Positions 28,474-36,337 of a DNA stretch of 64,000 nt are shown here, one piece after another. The DNA lies in the NCBI RefSeq assembly GCF_000243095.1, contig NZ_AHJE01000002.1, positions 22,544 through 86,543 of the forward strand, in the 5' to 3' direction. How positions within the stretch are numbered: position 1 is the stretch's first letter; each line of letters opens with the position of its first letter. Position numbers and translations under genes: made by a program. The notes under the pieces were generated by a model. It was not told the DNA's origin. It saw nothing but the letters and a program-made list of their open reading frames with translations, and did not search any database. The stretch is from Cupriavidus basilensis OR16 (GTDB taxonomy: Bacteria > Pseudomonadota > Gammaproteobacteria > Burkholderiales > Burkholderiaceae).

Positions 28474-28536
28474 AGTGTTCTCCTACGTGGTCCAGGGTGC
28501 TATCGTGCGGCTATCGCGTCGCGCGCCAGCGGTTAA

Positions 28537-28558
28537 ATACGTAAATATATTGACGTAT
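28537..28558. promoter_or_regulatory. 22-bp palindrome, probable BadR operator
   Basis: The half-sites ATACGTAAATA and TATTGACGTAT form an inverted repeat matching at 20 of 22 positions. It overlaps the -10 and start region of the badH promoter and lies about 50 bp before badR. MarR-family dimers typically bind palindromes of this size, and BadR of Rhodopseudomonas palustris is a known repressor of this pathway. Confidence 0.75.
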
Positions 28559-28585
28559 ATTAGGCGGGCAGATGGACCAATGCAA
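28557..28585 (-). promoter_or_regulatory. Sigma-70-type promoter of badH operon
   Basis: On the minus strand, TTGCAT (28585-28580) and TAATAT (28562-28557) are separated by 17 bp. The -10 overlaps the 22-bp palindrome, so bound repressor would block initiation. On the plus strand a weaker TTAAAT-N17-TATATT pair (28533-28561) could serve badR. Confidence 0.65.
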
Positions 28586-28608
28586 GTACGGCTACTGTGG
28601 AATTTATG

Positions 28609-29127
28609 ATGGTTAACCCCAATTTTGATGATGATCTTGCGCCTGCGGCACGCATGGAAATGGCAAACAGACTGTTCTTTCGCCTGTACCAATGTGCAAA
28701 TATGTTGCATAAAACGGGGTCAAGGGCGGTCGAGGCCGAAGGCCTGACGACGCAGCAGTGGGCCGTGCTGGGCGCGCTGTCGCGGCCGCAGGCGGCCGAT
28801 GGCATGAGCGTGGGCGACCTGGCGCGCTACTTGATGGTGAGCCGGCAGAACCTGTCGGGGCTGATCAGCCGCATGGAGCGCGACGGCCACCTGAGCATGG
28901 CGCCCGACGGGCGCGACCGGCGCTCGCGGCTGGTCACCATGACCCAGACCGGGCGCCATGTGTGGCTGCGCCTGGCGCAGCCCAAGATCCGGGATTACTA
29001 CGAGCGGGCGCTGGCCGATTTTTCAACCGGCGACATCACCCACACGTTGCACTACCTGCTCAAGCTGCTGGAGAACATGAAGGGACTGGATGCCGAAGGG
29101 CCCACGGCGGAGGATGGGCGGGAGTGA
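28609..29127 (+). CDS. badR: MarR-family regulator BadR
   Basis: A 172-residue MarR-type winged-helix protein: helices with EAEGLTTQQWAVLGALSRP, DNA-binding helix VGDLARYLMVSRQNLSGLISRMERDG and wing PDGRDRRSRLVTMTQTG. It is divergent from badH and is expected to repress the ali/bad operon and release it on binding a ring-CoA intermediate; 2-ketocyclohexanecarboxyl-CoA is the ligand described for the R. palustris protein. The ATG at 28609 is preferred because GGA lies 8-10 nt upstream; ATG 28606 and GTG 28597 are alternatives. Confidence 0.88.
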   Translation: MVNPNFDDDLAPAARMEMANRLFFRLYQCANMLHKTGSRAVEAEGLTTQQWAVLGALSRPQAADGMSVGDLARYLMVSRQNLSGLISRMERDGHLSMAPDGRDRRSRLVTMTQTGRHVWLRLAQPKIRDYYERALADFSTGDITHTLHYLLKLLENMKGLDAEGPTAEDGRE

Positions 29128-29176
29128 GGCGGAATGCGTGAAGGGGGGGACGCAAACCGGCAACCAGCGCCGGCGC

Positions 29177-29240
29177 TTGCGTCATTGCGTCATTGCGTCA
29201 TTGCGTCATTGCGTCATTGCGTCATTGCGTCATTGCGCTA
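29177..29240. repeat. 8-bp microsatellite (TTGCGTCA) x7 plus one degenerate copy
   Basis: Seven perfect units run from 29177 to 29232, followed by TTGCGCTA. They lie in the 134-bp gap between the convergent badR and the broken Bug receptor gene. The unit length is not a multiple of three, and the tract is outside any convincing gene. Confidence 0.95.
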
Positions 29241-29261
29241 TCGCGTAATGACGCTGTCGCC

Positions 29262-30281
29262 TTATTCAGCCTTGATGCCGCGCGCGCGGATCAGTTCGGC
29301 CCAGCTCGCGCTTTCCTGGCGGATGCGCGTGGCTAGCGCATCAGGCGTGCTGGCAACCGGCTCCATGCCCTGGCGCGCCAGTTCCTCACGCACCGCCTTG
29401 CCGTCGAAGACTTCACGCACGTCGGCATGGAGCGCCTCCACCACCGGCGCCGGCGTGGCGTGCGGCACCAGCAGCGCGTACCACGAGCTGACCTCGATGC
29501 CGCGCACGCCCTGCTCTGCCAGCGACGGAATCGCGGGCGCCGCGGGCGAGCGGCTGGCCTGGGTCACGGCCAGCGCGCGCAACGCGCCGGAGCGGATGAA
29601 GGGCGCCAGCGTGGGCAGCGTGCCGAACAGGATCGGCACCTGCCCGCCCACCACGTCGTTGAGCGCCTGCGTGGTGCCCTTATAAGGCACATGCAGCAGC
29701 GCGACGCCGGTCTGCTGGCGGAACAGCTCGCCAGCCAGGTGCAGACCACTGCCCACACCGGGGCTGGCATAGCCAAGCGGCGGAGTGGCGCGCCGGGCCA
29801 GCGCTACCAGTTCCTGCACGGAGCTTGCACGCACGGAAGGGTGCACCGCCAGCACATTGGGCGAACTTGCCAGCAGCGAAACGGGAAGGAAGTCGCGCTC
29901 GACGTGATAAGACAGCGACGGGAACAGCGTGGGGTTGATGGTCAGGGTTGCCGGCCGGCGCTACCAGCAAGGTGCAGCCATCCCCCGCGCGCGGCGCGCG
30001 GCGTCCATGCCGATGTTGCCGTTGGCACCGGGCTTGTTGTCCACCACCACGGTGACGCCACGGCGCTGGTGCAAACCCTGCGCGAGCGTGCGCGCCAGCA
30101 GATCGGCAGGGCCGGCGGCCGGAAACGGCACGACGATGCGCAGCGCGCTGCAGGCTGTGGCCGGTTGCACGGCCCGGCCAGCGGGGGCCGCGCCAGCCCA
30201 CGGGCTGGCGAGCGCGAGGCAGGCAATGGCAGGCCCGCGCAGTGCGCGCCTAATGTTTGGTTCGGACTTCAGATGTCGCAC
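29262..30281 (-). pseudogene. Bug-family receptor with two frameshifts
   Basis: The N-terminal part (signal peptide ending about AGA, then LRIVVPFPAAGPADLLARTLAQ and VVVDNKPGANGNIGMDAARRA) is in one frame and stops shortly after 29990. DGCTLLVAPA is in a second frame, and TLTINPTLFPSLSYHVERDF onward, with HVPYKGTTQALNDVVGGQVP, is in a third to the stop at 29262. Frameshifts therefore lie near a G-rich run at about 29990 and near 29950. The intact protein would be about 335 residues. GTG 30281 is a plausible start. It converges on badR. Confidence 0.8.
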
Positions 30282-30571
30282 TCGAGGGGCCTGCTGAGCG
30301 GTTGGCGTAATGAGGGTGATCTCTTGGCTTTCAACTTTCAACTTTTAGGTTTTAGCCGTTATTTGTTTTATATATAAAACCAAAGATCGCTATTGAAACA
30401 AAAGAAATATAGCCGGTCCTTTTAGGCGCCGAGACTAGGGTAAACACTTGGTTTTTGGAGAGGGAGGTATCGCGCCTACACTGAAGACGGCCCCCGCTGT
30501 CCGGCGCACACCGTTCATGCCACATCCGCGGCACGCGAACACGCTGCAAAGGGGCAACCAAGGAGGCTGCC

Positions 30572-30913
30572 GTGCAAGGCTTCCAGCTCACCCTGTTCAC
30601 CATCGAAAACCGCCGCCATCACGGCAAGCAGCTATCCCACTGGCTGCTGCAGATCCTGCGCGAGCTGCATATCCGCGGTGCCACGCATATCGTGGCGGCC
30701 GAAGGCATCGGCCATGACCGACGCTTTCATACCTGGCATTTCATGGAGCTGGCCGACCGGCCGGAGGAGATCACCGTGATTGCCACGGAGGAAGAGGTGC
30801 AGCGCTTGTTCGACCGCCTCGCCCTGGAAGACATCCAGGTGTTCTACGCCAAGACGCCGGTGGAGTTCGGCTTCCTGGGGAAAAGCAGCGCGCCAGGGGC
30901 GCAGGGCCCCTGA
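30572..30913 (+). CDS. DUF190 family protein
   Basis: A 113-residue protein resembling the DUF190 family (PF02641): QGFQLTLFTIENRRHHGKQLSHWLL, LHIRGATHIVAAEGIGH and ITVIATEEEVQRLFDRL. The start is a GTG with an excellent AGGAGG 5 nt upstream. DUF190 proteins often accompany CrcB/Fluc fluoride channels, and some have PII-like folds, but no crcB is present here. The preceding 230 bp are AT-richer than the genome. It converges on the MFS gene with 28 bp between stops. Confidence 0.82.
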   Translation: MQGFQLTLFTIENRRHHGKQLSHWLLQILRELHIRGATHIVAAEGIGHDRRFHTWHFMELADRPEEITVIATEEEVQRLFDRLALEDIQVFYAKTPVEFGFLGKSSAPGAQGP

Positions 30914-30941
30914 CCTGGCCGGACGGCCAGCGTGGCGCCAG

Positions 30942-32598
30942 TCAATCCATGCTGGCCGCCACGCTGGCGCCGGTGCTGCCACGCAGGGTGGCCTCGGGCA
31001 AACGCGCCACCAGGAACGGCGCCAACAGCGACACGGCGGCGCTGAGCAGGAACAGGGTACGGAACGCCACTTCGGCCGCCGCCCGCACCGCGCCGGCATC
31101 GGCCGTATCGCCGCCCACCATGGCACGGTGGAACATGCTCATCAGGATGTCCTCGCCGCCGGCCAGGTCCGCCACGCCCATGCCGCTATGGCGCAGCAGC
31201 GCGATCAGCACCGTGGTCAGCACCGCCACGCCGACCGCGCCGCCGAGCATGCGCGAGAAGGCGGTCAGCGCCGTGGCCACGCCCACCTGGTGCGCGGGCA
31301 CAGCGTTCTGAGTGGCGACCAGGCCGCTGGGCAACTGCAGCCCGATGGCCAGGCCGAGGGTCACCATCGCCAGCGCGGTCAGCAGTACCGCATGCGGATC
31401 GACAAACGCCAGCGCAACGATCGCCAGCGGCGCGGCCAGCGAGCCTGCCAGTTGCAGCGGCTTGTAGCGGCCGCTCCACGTCATCAGCCGGCCCGAGATA
31501 CGCGCCGAACGGGATGGACAGCGTCAGCGGCACCAGCCGCAGCGCGGCGCCATCGGCCTGCACGCCGCCCACCACCTGGAAGCGCAGCGGCAGCAGCACG
31601 GACATGGCGATCAGCTGGAAGAAGCACAGGAACAGGGTGACGCAGCAGATCGTGACCGTCGGCACGCGCAACATGTCCAGCGGGATCATCGGATCGGTTA
31701 CCCGGCGCTCCTGCCACACGAACAGCGCCATGGCGACCAACCCGGCCGCCAGCAGGCCAAGCGTCTGCGGCGTTGCGGCCGACTGCCCTTGCCCGAGCCG
31801 GGTCAGGAACACCAGCACGCCGGTCAGGCCGCCACCGAACAGCAGTGCGCCAACGTAATCGATGCGATGGCGGCGCCCGCCCGCCGGCAGGTGCTTGAGC
31901 GCGCGGCGGACCACCAGCAGCGCGATCAGCGCCAGCGGCAGGTTGATCCAGAAAATCCAGCGCCATGACAGGTAGTGCGCCAGGTAGCCGCCGATCACCG
32001 GGCCGGCCATGCTGGCCACGGCCCATACGCCGCTCACATAGCCCTGGTAGCGGCCACGGTCACGCAGCGGCACCACATCGGCAATCGTGGCTTGCGACAC
32101 CGAGATCAGCCCGCCGCCGCCCAGCCCTTGCAGGATGCGCGCGATGATCAGCTGCGGCATGGTCTGCGCCATCGCGCAGGCGATGGAGGCCAGGAAGAAC
32201 AGCACGATGGCGAACGAGAGTACCGAGCGCCGTCCGAGCAGGTCGGACAGCTTGCCGTAGATCGGCGTCACCACCGTGGAGGCCACCAGGTAGGCCGAGA
32301 CCACCCAGGCCATTTCTTCGAAACCGTTGAGCTGCAGCGCGATTTCCGGCAGCACCACGGCCACGATCGATTGCTCCAGCGCACCCAGCAGGATCGCCAG
32401 CATCAGCCCGAAGATGATCTGCATGACAGGCACCGGCGGCACCGCCGGAGGGCCGGATGCCGTGTTGCCAGGCTTGCCGGCAGGATCGGCGGCCGAGGAG
32501 GAAGCCGAAGTGACGGAAGCGGTTGCGCTCGCGGGTGGCTGGGGGGAGGAAGGCGGAGCTGAAGCCGCCGGGAAGGGCGGCACGGAGACGGCGGTCAT
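30942..32598 (-). pseudogene. DHA2-family (EmrB/QacA-type) MFS efflux transporter, one frameshift
   Basis: From ATG 32598 a Pro/Ser/Ala-rich leader of about 58 residues precedes a 14-TM MFS transporter: LGALEQSIVAVVLPEIA, YLVASTVVTPIYGKLSDLLG (motif A), RILQGLGGGGLISVSQA and GPVIGGYLAHYLSWRWIF (motif C region). Near 31498 (IPFGAY) coding moves to another frame, SGRLMTWSGRYKPLQL, which runs to 30942 through HQVGVATALTAFSRMLGG. One missing base explains it. Intact length is about 551 residues. Drug or organic-acid export is the family role; the substrate is unknown. Confidence 0.82.
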
Positions 32599-32809
32599 GG
32601 GCTGGAGGGAGAGAGAACGCTTGCGGCCAGGGACATGGAGTGCGACGCCACCTCGAACGGGCCGCGTCGCTCCTGTCTGTTTTTTGTATACAAGGGCGTC
32701 ATTGTAGGCCTAAGCCTGCCGCCTTGCAGCCGCCTCCCCGGCCGGCCTGCCGGAACCGGAACCGGAACGCCGCCGCTGCGCTACGCAGCAAACGGCGACG
32801 TGGCCGGGC

Positions 32810-34855
32810 TCAAAAGGACTCCCAGTCGCCGCCGGCCACGGCCAGGCTGCCAGCGGCCGGCGTGCGTGTGGCGCGGCGTGCCGCCGGCGCCACCACCGCG
32901 GCAGGCTTGGCCTGGCGAGCGGCGGGCAGCGACTTGGACGACAGCACAGGTTCGCGGCCCTGGCGCACCACAGGCGCGCGGGCCTTGCTGGGCAGCACGG
33001 GCTCGCGGCTGGTCCGCACGGCGCTGGCACGCGGCGTGGCGGCGGCCGGGCGGACCACCGGCTTGGCGGCGGTTGCCGGCGTAACGCGGGCAGCCGCCGC
33101 GGCAGGTGCGGCAGGTGCGGCCTGGACTGCACGGGCGGCCGGAGCCGCGGCGTTGGCCGGTGCCGGACGAGCAACCGCCTGGCGCGCCGGCGGGTGGCTC
33201 TTGCCACCCACGGACGGGTGCCGTGCGGCGGCTGGCGGCACCACGCGCGCTGCCGCTACCAGTCGCGGCGCTGGCGCCCGCGCGACGTGCGCTTGCACCG
33301 GCGTCACCTGGAACCGGGATACGTCGTCGACCAGCCCCGCGGCCTGCTGCTGCAAGCTCTCGGCGGCGGCGGCGGCTTGCTCCACCAGCGCAGCGTTCTG
33401 CTGCGTGACGCTTTCCATCTGGTTGATGGCGCGGTTGACCTGCTCGATGCCGGACGACTGCTCCTCGCTGGCCGCGGCGATCTCGCCCATGATGTCGGTC
33501 ACGCGCTTCACCGCGCCGACAATATCGTCCATGGTGCGGCCGGCGTCCTCGACCTGCCTGGCGCCATGGGCCACTTGCCCCACCGAGCCATTGATCAGTT
33601 GGCCGATTTCCTTGGCCGCGGACGAAGACCGCTGGGCCAGGCTGCGCACCTCCGCTGCCACCACGCTAAAACCACGCCCCTGCTCGCCAGCGCGAGCCGC
33701 CTCCACGGCCGCGTTGAGCGCCAGGATATTGGTCTGGAAGGCGATCCCTTCAATCACACCAACGATTTCAGCGACCTTGGCCGACGACTGCGAAATATGC
33801 TGCATGGTCTCGACCACGCCGCGCACAGCACGGCCGCCCTCGGTCGCCACCCCGGAAGCGCTCACCGCCAGTTCGTTGGCGTGGCGTGCGTTGGCAGCGT
33901 TCTGCTTGACTGTCGAGGTGAGCTGCTCCATGGAGGCCGCGGTCTGCTCAAGGGACGCCGCCTGCTCTTCCGTGCGCTGGGACAGGTCGGTATTGCCCCT
34001 GGCGATTTCCCGGGTGGCGCCATTGATCGAGCGCGTCGCGCCCTGGATGCCGTTCACCAGTGCCGCCAACTGCCCGAAGGCGCGTTCCAGCGCGCCCAGC
34101 ATGCGGCCCATCTCGTCATCGCTGCTGGCCTCGATGACATAAGTCAGGTTGCCGTGCGCGAGCGCCTGTGCCGCGTCCAGCGCTTGCCGCGCCGGCCGCG
34201 TGATCGAACGCGTGATGCCGATGCCGAGGATCGCCGCCAGGGCGAGCGCGGCCGCGGTCAGGCCCAGCAGCAGGTCGCGCGCCATTTCATAGCTGGCGTT
34301 GGCCTCTTGCACGGCAGCCAGGGCCACCTTGCGCCCGCCGTCGGACAATTCGCTCAGCTTGTCGAAGTAAGGCGCCTGGGCCGCCGGCAGGGTCGCCACC
34401 AATGCGCTGCGGGCGTTGTCGAACTCGCCGCCTTCCAACTGGCGCAGCACGGTGCCGAGCTGGCTGTCGTAGGCATTGCGTGCCTCAATCAGGGCACGAT
34501 AGGTTTCCCGGATCTCAGGCTTGGCCGACTTGGACAGCCACTTCCCCAGTTCATCCAGCGCACCGCCCATGTCCTGGCGCAGCGCGCCGATACGCTCGGC
34601 GTTGCGCCGCACGGCGACCGGATCTTCATTCAGGGTGGCGTCGCGCACCAAGATGCCGGTGCGCAGCGCGTCTTGCTTGACGCGCTCGATCTCCAGCACC
34701 TTGAACAGGCGCCCTTCCACCGTCAGGCGCATCGATTCGTTCATGGTGCGCAGGGACATCATGCCCAGCACAGCCACGGCTACCAGCAGCAGCGCCACCA
34801 GCGAAAACGCCACCGTCAGGCGCGCCCCAATGCCAAAGTTTCGCAACCAACGCAT
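32810..34855 (-). CDS. Methyl-accepting chemotaxis protein with extended tail
   Basis: A 681-residue inner-membrane chemoreceptor: TM1 about 12-32, a periplasmic four-helix-bundle-like domain, TM2 about 194-214, HAMP to about 267, then the signalling coiled coil with the conserved tip EGIAFQTNILALNAAVEAARAGEQ near 369-392 and methylation-type EEQAASLEQTAASME. After about residue 530 comes a roughly 140-residue Ala/Pro/Arg-rich linker ending in GDWESF, a W-x-x-F pentapeptide like the CheR/CheB tether (NWETF) of high-abundance enteric receptors. AAGGAG precedes the ATG. No cheA/W/R genes are nearby, but it lies next to the flagellar locus. The ligand is unknown. Confidence 0.92.
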   Translation of the reverse strand: MRWLRNFGIGARLTVAFSLVALLLVAVAVLGMMSLRTMNESMRLTVEGRLFKVLEIERVKQDALRTGILVRDATLNEDPVAVRRNAERIGALRQDMGGALDELGKWLSKSAKPEIRETYRALIEARNAYDSQLGTVLRQLEGGEFDNARSALVATLPAAQAPYFDKLSELSDGGRKVALAAVQEANASYEMARDLLLGLTAAALALAAILGIGITRSITRPARQALDAAQALAHGNLTYVIEASSDDEMGRMLGALERAFGQLAALVNGIQGATRSINGATREIARGNTDLSQRTEEQAASLEQTAASMEQLTSTVKQNAANARHANELAVSASGVATEGGRAVRGVVETMQHISQSSAKVAEIVGVIEGIAFQTNILALNAAVEAARAGEQGRGFSVVAAEVRSLAQRSSSAAKEIGQLINGSVGQVAHGARQVEDAGRTMDDIVGAVKRVTDIMGEIAAASEEQSSGIEQVNRAINQMESVTQQNAALVEQAAAAAESLQQQAAGLVDDVSRFQVTPVQAHVARAPAPRLVAAARVVPPAAARHPSVGGKSHPPARQAVARPAPANAAAPAARAVQAAPAAPAAAAARVTPATAAKPVVRPAAATPRASAVRTSREPVLPSKARAPVVRQGREPVLSSKSLPAARQAKPAAVVAPAARRATRTPAAGSLAVAGGDWESF

Positions 34856-35261
34856 CTTCCCGGCTCCTTTTTATTCTTACTCGCGCGTGCTTTATCCTCG
34901 CCCCGGACAGATTTCCGGAGCGACGCCGCATCGCGGGCTTAACGGCAGGGACGGCGGCAAGCTTGAGGGCTACGAAGCGACTTCTGCAAAGAAGCGCAGA
35001 AATGCGGATTTGAAAGGAAATATGAGGGGGAAAAGCCTGGCAATTCGAGCAATTGGCCGGCTGCAACCTGTCGTCTAATGTCACCCATGCACTTCGAAGT
35101 GCCGCCACCGGCGCTTGCCGTCGAGGGCACACAACGAACAAAGTGGGCGCACAAAAAAAGAAGCCCACGCGCGGGGTGCTCGTAGGCTTTCCAGGACTGC
35201 TTAGAGCCGAAAGGCTCACGGGGCAATATAAACCTGCTTACATGAGGTGTAAATCCCATTT

Positions 35262-35283
35262 CTATCAGGGATATCTCTGATAG
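35262..35283. promoter_or_regulatory. 22-bp near-perfect palindrome centred on GATATC
   Basis: CTATCAG and CTGATAG flank GGATATCT; 20 of 22 positions are symmetric. It resembles a dimeric-regulator operator, but no partner is identifiable. Confidence 0.5.
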
Positions 35284-35510
35284 CAAAAGTGCTGGCGATG
35301 CCACTCATGTGGCGAATACCTGGCATGGGATGCTTCACGGTAGCAGGCCAAGGCCGCCTTGTTGCCCGCAAACCTTTGCTAGCAGGGGAATGCGGGCGCG
35401 GGTGGCGTTGGGACTTGCTACGCCGACGCCCGTCACCTCATCGGACAGCAGCGTGGCACAATTGTTTTATTAGAGGAAAACCTCTACACGAGACGCGCCT
35501 CCCCAATCGT

Positions 35511-35529
35511 CAAAATTTGTAAAATTTTG
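35511..35529. promoter_or_regulatory. AT-rich palindrome upstream of the Hfq-like gene
   Basis: CAAAATTT-GTA-AAATTTTG, with perfect 8-bp arms, stands out in this GC-rich DNA about 270 bp before the Hfq-like start. It could be an operator or part of a promoter; no hexamers can be assigned with confidence. Confidence 0.4.
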
Positions 35530-35798
35530 TTACTCTCGCCCCTGAAGTCTTCCTCTTCTCTTCTGGCGGCGTCGCCCGCCTCAGCTTGCGGGGCAGCATC
35601 GGATCCGCCGCCCGGACACAAGCCAGGGCCGGTCCCGGTCCATGCCGCCTCGTCCCGCGCCAGCAGCGAGAGCGGATGTTTCATCCCCCGCCCCGCCCAG
35701 CCGGTGCCCAACCGTGCTGTACCCCCCCCATTTGCCCAGGCCCAGTTATTGGACCGTCGCCAGCCGCCAGAACCCGAGCGGGCTCTTCCGGAGAAGTT

Positions 35799-36122
35799 GT
35801 GAACAAGAAGGAAACCAGGATCGCTCGCCCGAGCCGGAACCTGCAGCACCTGCAGCTCTCCACCCACAGCGCAAGTCGCAATCCTGTCGTCGTGCACCTG
35901 TCGAACGGAATTCGGCTGCACGGCGTGATCGTCGCCGCGGACAACTATATGGTGCTGCTGGCGGAGTCTGCGCAGGACCCGATGCCGCAAATCGTCTACA
36001 AGCACTCCATTGCCGTGATCACGCCGGCCAACGCGCCCGAGGCCATGGCCTGCGTGCCCGGGGCGGAGACCTCGCCGGAGTTTGTCAGCTTATATACACC
36101 GCGTACCCGCAAGCGCCGCTAG
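35799..36122 (+). CDS. Hfq-like Sm-fold RNA-binding protein, divergent
   Basis: A 107-residue protein from GTG 35799 (GGAG upstream). The central part has the Hfq/Sm pattern: NPVVVHLSNGIRLHGVIVAADNYMVLL (Sm1, about 29-54; compare Hfq [26 protein letters not shown]) and a YKHSIAVITP Sm2 motif (67-76) with the hallmark Lys-His pair. Differences from canonical Hfq: a His where distal-face Tyr25 sits, Asn-Tyr for Gln41-Phe42, a longer loop (ESAQDPMPQ), a basic 27-residue N-terminal extension and an RKRR-type C-terminus. It lies 215 bp before fliC on the same strand, so a role in flagellar mRNA control is attractive but is inference. Confidence 0.75.
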   Translation: MNKKETRIARPSRNLQHLQLSTHSASRNPVVVHLSNGIRLHGVIVAADNYMVLLAESAQDPMPQIVYKHSIAVITPANAPEAMACVPGAETSPEFVSLYTPRTRKRR

Positions 36123-36209
36123 GCGTTGCCGGCGCCGCACCGCAGGCCCGGACGGACTCGTTTTACCCCGAAGCCGTCACTTAGTTTCAATCCATCACAA
36201 AGATCACTC

Positions 36210-36236
36210 TAAATCTTTTCCGGCCCTAACCGATAA
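36210..36236 (+). promoter_or_regulatory. Sigma-28 (FliA) promoter of fliC
   Basis: TAAA (36210-36213), 15 bp, then ACCGATAA (36229-36236): one mismatch from the consensus TAAA-N15-GCCGATAA. It lies about 100 bp upstream of fliC, as expected for a late flagellar gene. Confidence 0.88.
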
Positions 36237-36337
36237 CCCAAACAACGGTGGCACTTCTGCCCAGCATTGCCTGGCAGCCAACGTTGCGGCAACAGCCGGA
36301 TTGCACAACTCACTTGTAAAAGAATAGGAGTCGTACC

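Larger units (their letters stand above)
34856..35798. other. 943-bp intergenic region without a recognisable gene
   Basis: Between the divergent chemoreceptor and Hfq-like genes I see no credible coding frame, tRNA or known riboswitch. It contains two palindromes (35262-35283 and 35511-35529, listed separately), a GTGGGC...GCCCAC hairpin around 35145-35170 and a small AGAGG-AAAA-CCTCT hairpin near 35472. Such length and inverted-repeat density suggest regulatory content or a small RNA, but nothing proves either. Confidence 0.6.

Noticed and set aside
29177..29240. CRISPR array
   Set aside because: The units are contiguous 8-bp repeats without spacers and no cas genes are nearby.
30440..30571. 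Fluoride riboswitch upstream of the DUF190 gene
   Set aside because: The conserved pseudoknot sequences of the crcB motif are not visible; only an AT-rich leader is present.
34856..34980. Sigma-28 promoter for the chemoreceptor (GAGGATAA)
   Set aside because: No TAAA lies 15 bp upstream of the -10-like octamer.
35140..35450. c-di-GMP (GEMM) riboswitch in the non-coding region
   Set aside because: Isolated GC-AAACC-like words occur, but the conserved core and tetraloop receptor are not present in order.
35445..35475. TGGCAC-N5-TTTT-like sigma-54 promoter before the Hfq-like gene
   Set aside because: The -24 element fits, but the invariant GC of the -12 element is absent.
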